Made by a program: the position numbers and the translations under genes
Notes under the pieces: model-generated
What the model was told of the DNA's origin: nothing
What the model saw: only the letters and a program-made list of their open reading frames with translations
Databases searched by the model: none
Shown here: piece after piece, positions 1 to 6,491 of the stretch
How positions within the stretch are numbered: position 1 is the first letter of the stretch
Layout of the letters: every line of letters starts with the position of its first letter
Source: JAOUEE01 sp051011595
Lineage (GTDB): Bacteria > Actinomycetota > Acidimicrobiia > Acidimicrobiales > SHLQ01
Length of the DNA stretch: 11,401 nucleotides
Assembly: GCA_051011595.1 (NCBI GenBank)
Contig: JBPCTQ010000129.1
Coordinates: forward strand, 1 to 11,401
Direction: 5' to 3'

Positions 1-462
1 GGCATCGTGGTGGCCGGCGGCAACAACGACCTGATCACCAAGAACCGGGTCGAGAACAACACCACGGCGGGGATTCTCATCGCCTCGTTCCCCGACGGTG
101 ACACCACCTGGCAGCCCAACGACAACCGGGTGATCGACAACGTGTCCACCGGGCATCCCGATGACCTCTCGTTCTTCCTGGTCGGCGAGAACAGCGGGAA
201 CTGCTTCGAGGGCAACGAGTTCGAGACCTCACGTCCACTCGACATCGAGACCAACATGCCGTGCGACGGCGAGTACGGAGATCTCAGCGAGCAGTACGCG
301 CCGCAAGACCCCGACTCGTTCCAGGTGATCGACTACATCGACGTGCCCGTTCCTGGTCCCCAGGAGAACATGCCCGACGCTCTCACCGCACCGGCGGTGC
401 CCGCCACCGACGTGTTCGAGGCCCCCGACGTCGACGCCCTGACCGTGCCGGAGGGCGCCTGA
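1..462 (+). CDS. Right-handed parallel beta-helix repeat protein, C-terminal part (5' end outside window)
   Basis: The frame is open from base 1 and stops at 460-462, giving the last 153 residues. The first half shows Asn-rich, short-period repeats (NNDLITKNRVENNTTAGI, then NDNRVIDNVSTG, then GNCFEGNEFETS). This is the pattern of PbH1/NosD-type parallel beta-helix coils, where each turn places an Asn or Gly at the bend. Two cysteines, in NCFEGN and NMPCDG, close the helix and could form a disulfide, which suits an exported protein. The last ~40 residues are a Pro/Ala/Val/Asp-rich tail with a loose repeat (DALTAP, DALTVP) and no membrane segment or sorting signal. The stop overlaps the likely start of the next gene, so the two are probably co-transcribed and translationally coupled. 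Beta-helix proteins include polysaccharide lyases, NosD and many surface proteins of unknown role. The catalytic part, if any, lies outside the window, so the substrate cannot be named. Confidence 0.8.
   Translation, partial: GIVVAGGNNDLITKNRVENNTTAGILIASFPDGDTTWQPNDNRVIDNVSTGHPDDLSFFLVGENSGNCFEGNEFETSRPLDIETNMPCDGEYGDLSEQYAPQDPDSFQVIDYIDVPVPGPQENMPDALTAPAVPATDVFEAPDVDALTVPEGA
450..454 (+). promoter_or_regulatory. Ribosome-binding site supporting the CTG start at 459
   Basis: GGAGG lies 4 bases before CTG 459, inside the last codons of the upstream gene. In this frame no ATG, GTG or TTG occurs between 264 and 521, so this site helps choose a start that gives a complete lipoprotein signal peptide. 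Confidence 0.45.
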
Positions 463-1853
463 AAACCCACTCCCGCGGCCAGTCCGTCCGGGCCACCCTG
501 GCCGCGGTCGCACTGGCCGCGGTGGTCTTCGTAGCCATGGGAGCCTGCTCGGGCACCGACCAGCCCGAGAGCACCGCGTCCGATGATGTGGCCGAGACCA
601 CCGCGGGCGGCTCCTCCGGGTCCGACACCGTGCTGGTCGTGCCCGACGGGCCACCCCTCGGCGAGCGGCTCCACCCCCGACTGGGCGGTCAGACCACCGC
701 CTTCGTCGACAACGAGAAGGCCTTCAACATCCCGGCCCGCAACATGGGTCGACCCGACGACATCCGGTTCGTGGAAGCCAACGTGGTGTTCGAGCGGAGC
801 TTCCGCGAGAACGAAGGTCTCGGCCCCCGGTTCAGCGCCAGCAGCTGCACCGGCTGCCATGTGAACAACGGTCGCAGCCCCGGGGCGGCGGAGGGCGAAG
901 AGCTCGGTGAGGGGTTCGTGGTGTTGTCGGTCGACGACCGCACGCGGGCCCTGTTCGGTGAACGACTGGAGACGCTGGCCGTCGAGGGCGAGATCCCCGA
1001 GGGACCGGCCAGTGTGTACTGGCAGACATCGATCGGGGCCTACCCCGACGGCACGGTGTACGAGCTCCGCAGTCCCGAGGTGTTGGCGGCCGGCGGATGG
1101 TTGGTTCCTCGGATCGCGCCCCACGTGGCCGGCACCGGCCTACTCGAGGCCATCCCCGATGAGGATCTCCGGGCCTTGGCCGACCCCGACGATCTCGACG
1201 GCGACGGCATCTCCGGCCGGCTCCGCACCGCTGTCGACGTCACCACCGGGGAGGAGGCCATCGGCCGCTTCGGCTGGCGCGCCGGCCAACCCACGGTGGC
1301 CGCCCAGACCGCCACCGCCTTCGCCAAGGACATGGGTCTGCTCACCGGCCTCGACCCCAACATCGCCGATCCCGAAGTCGACCACGACCGCGCCGAACTG
1401 GCCGCGTTCTACGCGTCGGCGCTCGCGGTCCCGGCCCAGCGCGCCGCCGACGACCCCGATGTCCGAGCCGGGGCCGACCTCTTCGAACAGGTCGGCTGCG
1501 CCAGCTGTCACACCCCGTCGTTCACCACCGAGCGAGTCGAGACCCGGGCGTTGTCCGAACAAGACATCTGGCCCTTCACCGACCTGCTGCTCCACGACAT
1601 GGGCAGTGGGCTCAACGAACCCAGTTCGGATCCGGCGGTGAGCGACACCGAATGGCGCACGCCACCGCTGTGGGGTCTGGGGCTGCACGCCACCGTGAAC
1701 GGCAACGACGCCCTGCTCCACGACGGCCGGGCCCGCACCGTGGAGGAGGCCATCCTGTGGCACGCCGGTGAGGCCCTCCCGTCGACCAACGCCTTCAAAT
1801 CTCTCGATGCCACCCAACGGGCCCAGCTACTGGCCTTCCTCCACAGCCTCTAG
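459..1853 (+). CDS. Di-haem oxidoreductase family (DUF1111/DHOR) lipoprotein
   Basis: Predicted cell-surface c-type cytochrome, 464 aa from CTG 459. The N-terminus (KTHSRGQ, then an Ala/Val-rich stretch) ends at the lipobox-like AMGAC, with Cys30 as the lipidated residue, followed by an acidic Ser/Thr linker. Two haem-c sites are visible: CTGCH at residues 130-134, preceded by GLGPRFSAS, and CASCH at 347-351. Met381 in LLHDMG is a candidate axial ligand. Family hallmarks are DPDDLDGDGISGR (242-254, Asp-rich and possibly calcium-binding), EWRTPPLWGLG, LLHDGRARTVEEAILWH and a C-terminal LLAFLHSL. This matches the DUF1111 di-haem oxidoreductases, distant relatives of MauG and bacterial cytochrome c peroxidases; their physiological substrate is mostly unknown. 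The start is uncertain: ATG 261 would overlap the upstream gene by 200 bases, GTG 522 or ATG 537 would remove most of the signal peptide, and CTG 459 forms a CTGA overlap with the upstream stop. Family call strong, start moderate. Confidence 0.92.
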   Translation: MKTHSRGQSVRATLAAVALAAVVFVAMGACSGTDQPESTASDDVAETTAGGSSGSDTVLVVPDGPPLGERLHPRLGGQTTAFVDNEKAFNIPARNMGRPDDIRFVEANVVFERSFRENEGLGPRFSASSCTGCHVNNGRSPGAAEGEELGEGFVVLSVDDRTRALFGERLETLAVEGEIPEGPASVYWQTSIGAYPDGTVYELRSPEVLAAGGWLVPRIAPHVAGTGLLEAIPDEDLRALADPDDLDGDGISGRLRTAVDVTTGEEAIGRFGWRAGQPTVAAQTATAFAKDMGLLTGLDPNIADPEVDHDRAELAAFYASALAVPAQRAADDPDVRAGADLFEQVGCASCHTPSFTTERVETRALSEQDIWPFTDLLLHDMGSGLNEPSSDPAVSDTEWRTPPLWGLGLHATVNGNDALLHDGRARTVEEAILWHAGEALPSTNAFKSLDATQRAQLLAFLHSL

Positions 1854-1874
1854 CCGGCGCGGGCTCGGCCCCGG
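1854..1874. terminator. Possible shared terminator hairpin between convergent genes
   Basis: The 21 bases between two convergent stop codons contain GGGC-TCG-GCCC (1861-1864 with 1868-1871), flanked by CCGG at 1854-1857 and 1871-1874 that could pair in an alternative fold. The stem is short and has no T-run, so bidirectional termination is an inference from its position. Confidence 0.35.
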
Positions 1875-4301
1875 TCAGTGATCGAGCGCTTCGGGCCGAC
1901 CGAGGAGGTAGCCCTGGCCGTAGTGCACACCAAGAGCCCGGGCCCGATCGAGCTGGCGAGCCTCTTCGATGCCCTCCGCCACCGTCAGGATTCCCATGCT
2001 GTTGGCCACACCGACGACCGATCGCACAAAGGTCTCGTCGAGGGCCGGACTGATCAGCGATCGATCGATCTTGAGCCCGGACACCGGGAACGAGTGCAGA
2101 GCCATCATCGAAGAGTGGCCGGTGCCGAAGTCATCGAGGAACACCCGAACGCCCGCCTGATGGAGCATCGTGAGGCTGTCGACGGCCGGCTCGCCCGGTA
2201 CGAGCGATTCCTCGGTGATCTCGATGGTGAGACATTGGGGTTCGAGCCCGATGTCCCGGATCATCTCCAGCAGCGTCGAGCCGATTCCGGTATCGCTCAA
2301 CTGGCGAGTCGACATGTTGACGGCGAAGAACACCGGATCGCCTGAAGGCCAGGTTGCGACATCGTTCACCACCATGCGCAACAATTCGGATCCCAACACC
2401 GAGATGAAGCCCGACTCCTCCGCGAAAGCGATGAACCGATCCGGTCCGACCAGACCATCCTCGGGATGGTCCCACCGGGCCAGCGCCTCCATGCCGATGG
2501 GGAGGCCGGTCTGTACATCGAGCGGGCGAATGGGCTGGTAGTGCAGCCGTAGCTCGCCGTGCTCCACGGCATCAACCAGTTCGGCCTCGGTGCGGGCCCG
2601 TAACGTCGCGTGTTCGGTGAGCTCGGCGGTGAACGCTTCGATTCGCCCGCGGCCGTTTCGTTTGGCCTCGTACATGGCGATGTCGGCCTGCTGCACCAGC
2701 GCCTCCGCCGATTGAGCCCCACTCGAGGTGGCCACGCCGACGCTCACGCCCACATCGAGGTCCATACCGGCAAAGGAGATCTTGCCCCGGAAGGCATCGA
2801 AGACGCGCTGGGCCAGGTCGGCGGCCTCATCGAAGTCCGCCAGAGCGGGGGCAACGATCACGAACTCATCACCGCCGTAGCGCGCCACGAGGTCGCCGTC
2901 ACGAACGGCGCCACGCAGGCGTTCGGCGATGACCGTCAACAACACGTCGCCGGCCGCGTGGCCCAGCTGGTCGTTCACGTCCTTGAAGTCGTCGACATCG
3001 CAGAACAAGACCGCCGTGCGTTGGTCGGCGCTGTCGGCCTGGATCGACATCTCGAGGAACTCGAGGAGTGCGACTCGTTCGGGCAGGCCGGTGAGTTCGT
3101 CATGGGTGGCTCGGTGCTCGAGCTCGAGCTCGGCCGCGTGCCGGTCGTGGCTGTCCCTGATGGTCCACACCACACCGCCGATGTCGGGGTCGTCGAGCAG
3201 GTTGGTGACGGTGATGTCGTGCCACCGGTAGCCCAGATCCGGATCGACCATGATGCGGGCCTGCTCCACCGCCGGCTCGGCCGGGGCGTCGGGGGCCGGA
3301 CCCTGCGACGTCCGCTCGTACAGCTCGGCCACCGCCACCATGTCCTGGGGATGAACGGCCGACAGTGCCTCGCGGCGTGTCACCACGCCGTCGTGGCCCG
3401 CCATACGGCGCACCGACTCGGACACGAAACGGGACTGCCCTTCACGGTCGAACACCAGCACCAGGTCGTCGCTGTGCATGTCGAGGGCCTCGAGCAAGCG
3501 GGTCGACTCTCGCAACCGTCGCTCGACCTGAATGAGCTCGGTGACATCCTGCACGACCGAGATCACCAGCTCGCCCGGGGCCGGTGACACACTCAGCCGC
3601 AGCCACTGCTCCTCGGTGGCCATGGTCTCGGCCAGGATGTCGACCGTCTCTCCGTTGAAACCGCGGTGGAACCCGTCGAAGAGTGCATCGCGGCTGTGCT
3701 CAGCGAAGATGCCGAGAATGTGTTCGGGATCGATCACCCCGTCGAAGCTGGCGGTGGGCGCCAGCTCCTCGATGAGACGGTGCACGAAGTTGGTGGCGAA
3801 CAACACTGATCCCGAACGCGTCACGGTGAACACGCCCAGCGATGTGGCGTTGCTCACCGCTCGCGTCGCAGCATCGGGCCAAGCCGACTCGGTCGGTGCC
3901 CCGGCCTCGCGCCGGCGCACCTCGAACACCACGGTCTGCCCGACCCCGCCCAGTCGGCGCACGGTCACCGGTATGGCGTCGTCGTCAGGCAGCGCGGTGG
4001 CGTTCACCGCGGCCGAACCTTCGATGAGCTCGCGCAGGGTCACGTCGACGGGCTGCGAGGCCAGATCGCGGAGCGGGCGCCCGAGCAGCTCTTTGGGCGA
4101 GATCCCCAGATCGACCGACAGCTGCGGGCTGACCTCCACGATCTGGTCGTTGCTGACCACCACGAACGACGCCGCCGCGACGATGACGTCGGACAGCTGC
4201 TCGGGTGGCGCTGAACGCCACCGGGCAGCGCTCACACTGACGGGCTCGAACACGACGTTGTCATCGGCGCTTTGCGGCAGCCACCTGACTAATTGGGCCA
4301 T
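1875..4301 (-). CDS. PAS-GGDEF-EAL protein (cyclic-di-GMP synthesis/breakdown)
   Basis: An 808-aa protein with no signal peptide or membrane segment, so probably cytoplasmic. The first ~390 residues look like three PAS-type sensor regions (about 34-130, 150-255 and 265-390). The GGDEF domain (about 395-555) has FCDVDDFKDVND and an intact YGGDEF (active site 476-480). An inhibitory I-site RDGD (467-470) lies exactly five residues upstream. The EAL domain (about 565-805) keeps EALARW (605-610), VNMSTRQL, TIEITEES, DDFGTGHSS, LKIDRS, AEGIEE and GQGYLLGRP, the residues expected for metal and c-di-GMP binding. Both diguanylate cyclase and phosphodiesterase activities therefore look possible, and which dominates cannot be read from sequence. 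The ATG is immediately preceded by an in-frame TGA, making it the first possible start; its ribosome-binding site is weak. The gene is divergent from leuC and convergent with the di-haem gene. The input signal is unknown because no cofactor-binding residues are recognisable in the PAS regions. Confidence 0.95.
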   Translation of the reverse strand: MAQLVRWLPQSADDNVVFEPVSVSAARWRSAPPEQLSDVIVAAASFVVVSNDQIVEVSPQLSVDLGISPKELLGRPLRDLASQPVDVTLRELIEGSAAVNATALPDDDAIPVTVRRLGGVGQTVVFEVRRREAGAPTESAWPDAATRAVSNATSLGVFTVTRSGSVLFATNFVHRLIEELAPTASFDGVIDPEHILGIFAEHSRDALFDGFHRGFNGETVDILAETMATEEQWLRLSVSPAPGELVISVVQDVTELIQVERRLRESTRLLEALDMHSDDLVLVFDREGQSRFVSESVRRMAGHDGVVTRREALSAVHPQDMVAVAELYERTSQGPAPDAPAEPAVEQARIMVDPDLGYRWHDITVTNLLDDPDIGGVVWTIRDSHDRHAAELELEHRATHDELTGLPERVALLEFLEMSIQADSADQRTAVLFCDVDDFKDVNDQLGHAAGDVLLTVIAERLRGAVRDGDLVARYGGDEFVIVAPALADFDEAADLAQRVFDAFRGKISFAGMDLDVGVSVGVATSSGAQSAEALVQQADIAMYEAKRNGRGRIEAFTAELTEHATLRARTEAELVDAVEHGELRLHYQPIRPLDVQTGLPIGMEALARWDHPEDGLVGPDRFIAFAEESGFISVLGSELLRMVVNDVATWPSGDPVFFAVNMSTRQLSDTGIGSTLLEMIRDIGLEPQCLTIEITEESLVPGEPAVDSLTMLHQAGVRVFLDDFGTGHSSMMALHSFPVSGLKIDRSLISPALDETFVRSVVGVANSMGILTVAEGIEEARQLDRARALGVHYGQGYLLGRPEALDH

Positions 4302-4311
4302 TCAGCCCAGA

Positions 4312-4323
4312 CGGCCCGGGCCG
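4312..4323. promoter_or_regulatory. Palindrome in the divergent leuC / GGDEF-EAL intergenic region (candidate operator)
   Basis: CGGCCCGGGCCG is a perfect 12-base palindrome, extended by GACGG (4310-4314) pairing with CCGTC (4326-4330). It lies 22 bases upstream of the TATATT box, over the place where a -35 element would be expected, and 11 bases in front of the divergent GGDEF-EAL start codon. A repressor or activator site is possible, but in such GC-rich DNA chance symmetry is also common. Confidence 0.3.
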
Positions 4324-4345
4324 CCCCGTCCGAACCCGGCGCTCC

Positions 4346-4351
4346 TATATT
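4346..4351 (+). promoter_or_regulatory. Candidate -10 element for leuCD
   Basis: TATATT is the only clearly AT-rich hexamer between the divergent starts and resembles the sigma-70-type -10 consensus TATAAT. It would put the transcript start near 4358 and give a leader of roughly 60 bases before leuC. I see no good -35 hexamer 16-18 bases upstream, no leucine-rich leader peptide and no attenuator-like pair of hairpins in the leader. Confidence 0.35.
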
Positions 4352-4421
4352 GAGACGGCGTTTCCGACCTCGAGACCACCCTCGGATCCACGGAACCGCC
4401 TGTTCCCGACTACGAGGCGTC

Positions 4422-5822
4422 ATGGCAAGAACACTGAGCGAAAAGGTCTGGGACGAACATGTCGTGCAGGCCGGCGACGGCGAGCCCGATCTGCTCTACA
4501 TCGACCTGCATCTCGTCCACGAGGTGACATCACCGCAGGCCTTCGACGGCCTCCGACTCAACGATCGTCGGGTGCGGCGACCCGACCTCACCGTGGCCAC
4601 CGAAGATCACAACGTCCCCACGACCGACGTCGACCAACCCATCGCCGACCCGGTCAGTCGCGCCCAGGTCGAGACCCTGCGCCGCAACACCGACGAGTTC
4701 GACATCACGCTGTACCCCATGGGCCACGCCAATCAGGGCATCGTGCACGTCATCGGGCCCGAGCTGGGTCTCACCCAACCGGGTATGACGGTGGTCTGCG
4801 GCGACAGTCACACCTCCACCCACGGTGCGTTCGGCGCGCTGGCGTTCGGCATCGGAACGAGCGAGGTCGAACACGTGCTGGCCACCCAGACGCTCTCGCA
4901 GACCCGCCCGGAGACCATGTCGATCACGGTCGACGGTGAGCTCCCACCCGGTTCGACGGCCAAGGACGTGGTCCTCGCCATCCTGGGCGCCACCGACACC
5001 AGCGGCGGCATCGGCGCGGTGGCGGAGTTCCGCGGTCCGGTGATCGAGGCCCTGTCGATGGAAGGGCGCATGACGGTCTGCAACATGTCGATCGAGTTCG
5101 GCGCCAAAGCCGGCCTCATCGCCCCCGACGACACCACGTTCGCCTATCTCGAGGGTCGGCCCCACTCCCCCAGCGGGGCGGCCTGGGAGCAGGCCCTCGA
5201 CCATTGGCGCACCCTCGGCAGCGATGCCGACGCCACCTTCGATCGTTCGGTCACCCTCGATGGAGCCGCCATCGGTCCCCATGTCACCTGGGGGACCAAC
5301 CCGGGGCAGGTCATCCCGCTGGCCGACTCGGTGCCGCATCCCGACCAGTTCGACGATCCGGCCCAACGAGACGCGGCCGACCGGGCCCTCGAGTACATGG
5401 GCCTGGCCGCCGGCACGCCGATGCGTGACGTCGCGGTCGACACCGTGTTCATCGGTTCGTGCACCAACAGTCGCATCGAAGATCTGCGGGCGGCGGCCGA
5501 GGTGGCGAGCGGGCGTCAGGTCAAAGACGGCATGCGCACTTTGGTCGTGCCCGGCTCCGGCCAGGTGAAGGCCCAAGCCGAGGCCGAGGGACTGCCCGAG
5601 ATATTCCGGGCGGCCGGCTTCGACTGGCGCGAACCTGGGTGCTCGATGTGTCTGGCCATGAACCCCGACAAGCTCACTTCCGGTGAACGGTGCGCCAGCA
5701 CCAGCAACCGCAACTTCGAGGGTCGCCAGGGTCGGGGCGGTCGCACCCATCTGGTCTCACCGGCCGTCGCCGCCGCCACCGCCATCGCCGGCACCTTCGC
5801 CACCCCCTCCGACCTCGACTGA
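4422..5822 (+). CDS. leuC: 3-isopropylmalate dehydratase, large subunit
   Basis: LeuC with LeuD isomerises 2-isopropylmalate to 3-isopropylmalate through a dehydration-rehydration reaction, the second step of leucine biosynthesis, in the cytoplasm. ATG 4422 (GAGG four bases upstream) gives 466 aa, the normal length for the bacterial enzyme, beginning MARTLSEKVWDEH. The aconitase-family 4Fe-4S ligands are all present: Cys347 in FIGSCTNSRIEDL, and Cys407 and Cys410 in PGCSMCLAMNPD, at the same numbers as in the E. coli enzyme. Other conserved stretches are VATEDHNVPT, VCGDSHTSTHGAFGALAFGI, MSIEFGAKAG and STSNRNFEGRQG. leuD follows after 14 bases with its own ribosome-binding site, so the two form an operon. 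An in-frame extension back to 4293 crosses the promoter region and has no family homology. Identity is nearly certain. Confidence 0.98.
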   Translation: MARTLSEKVWDEHVVQAGDGEPDLLYIDLHLVHEVTSPQAFDGLRLNDRRVRRPDLTVATEDHNVPTTDVDQPIADPVSRAQVETLRRNTDEFDITLYPMGHANQGIVHVIGPELGLTQPGMTVVCGDSHTSTHGAFGALAFGIGTSEVEHVLATQTLSQTRPETMSITVDGELPPGSTAKDVVLAILGATDTSGGIGAVAEFRGPVIEALSMEGRMTVCNMSIEFGAKAGLIAPDDTTFAYLEGRPHSPSGAAWEQALDHWRTLGSDADATFDRSVTLDGAAIGPHVTWGTNPGQVIPLADSVPHPDQFDDPAQRDAADRALEYMGLAAGTPMRDVAVDTVFIGSCTNSRIEDLRAAAEVASGRQVKDGMRTLVVPGSGQVKAQAEAEGLPEIFRAAGFDWREPGCSMCLAMNPDKLTSGERCASTSNRNFEGRQGRGGRTHLVSPAVAAATAIAGTFATPSDLD

Positions 5823-5836
5823 TCACAGGAGCAGCC

Positions 5837-6430
5837 ATGGAACCGGTCCAGATCGTGCAGGGCACCGCGGTACCCCTCGACCGCAGCGACGTCGACACCG
5901 ACCAGATCATTCCCAGCGACTGGCTCAAGCGGGTCGAACGAACGGGTTTCGAGAAGGGTCTGTTCTCGGAATGGCGCGACGCCAAGGACTTCGTGCTCAA
6001 CGACGAACGCTTCGCCGGCGCCACCATCTTGATCGGCGGCCCCAACTTCGGCACCGGATCCTCCCGTGAACACGCGGTGTGGGCCATCCAGCAGTACGGC
6101 TTCGCGGCGGTCGTCTCGCCCCGATTCGGTCCCATCTTCAAGAACAACTCCACCAAGAACGGCCTGGTGCCGGTGGAGGTGAGCGCCGACGTGGGCGAAA
6201 CGTTGTTGCGAGCCGTCGAGGCCGATCCCGACCTGGAGATCACCATCGACGTGGCCCGGCGCACCATCGAAGCGCCGGCCATCGGCCTCGAAGCCGACTT
6301 CCCCCTCGACGATGCCATCCGTGACCGTCTGGTGCAGGGCCTCGACGACATCGGCCTGTCGCTGAACCACGTCGACGCCATTGGTTCGTTCGAGGCCGAC
6401 CGCCACGCCTGGCTCCCGTCGACGGGCTGA
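5837..6430 (+). CDS. leuD: 3-isopropylmalate dehydratase, small subunit
   Basis: This is the swivelling small subunit that completes the isopropylmalate isomerase active site with LeuC. ATG 5837 is preceded by AGGAG at 5827-5831, five bases away, and gives 197 aa, a usual length for LeuD. The diagnostic motifs are DTDQIIP (residues 20-26), FxxGLFSEWR, GGPNFGTGSSREHAVWAI (starting near residue 67) and FGPIFKNNSTKNGL. The NFGTGSSREH form has Thr where E. coli has Cys; this is the form I recall from actinobacteria and is not a sign of inactivation. The gene starts 14 bases after leuC, fitting tight co-expression of the two subunits. A longer in-frame reading from 5690 would run through the end of leuC in another frame and is not supported. 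Confidence 0.98.
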   Translation: MEPVQIVQGTAVPLDRSDVDTDQIIPSDWLKRVERTGFEKGLFSEWRDAKDFVLNDERFAGATILIGGPNFGTGSSREHAVWAIQQYGFAAVVSPRFGPIFKNNSTKNGLVPVEVSADVGETLLRAVEADPDLEITIDVARRTIEAPAIGLEADFPLDDAIRDRLVQGLDDIGLSLNHVDAIGSFEADRHAWLPSTG

Positions 6431-6491
6431 TCCGCCCGGAAGAAATCTCCAACATCGGGAACCGGGTTGCGCCGATCATCGTCGTAGACCC

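Noticed and set aside
2610..3587. 325-codon + strand open frame opposite the GGDEF-EAL gene
   Set aside because: It lies wholly within the coding region of intact PAS and GGDEF domains and shows no family features.
4293..4421. Upstream in-frame extension of leuC
   Set aside because: It would overlap the divergent gene start and promoter region, and ATG 4422 gives the normal 466-aa length with Fe-S cysteines at 347, 407 and 410.
4530..5750. 406-codon open frame antisense to leuC
   Set aside because: Its sequence has no domain resemblance and is the kind of Gly/Arg/Val/His-rich shadow expected opposite a high-GC gene; leuC is certain.
6043..6080. LeuD motif with Thr instead of the E. coli Cys in the NFG-GSSREH loop
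   Set aside because: This variant is the form I recall from actinobacterial LeuD, so it is not evidence of an inactive enzyme.
6415..6426. Palindrome CCCGTCGACGGG at the 3' end of leuD as a terminator
   Set aside because: It lies in the last leuD codons before the stop and folding would leave almost no loop; chance symmetry around GTCGAC is more likely.
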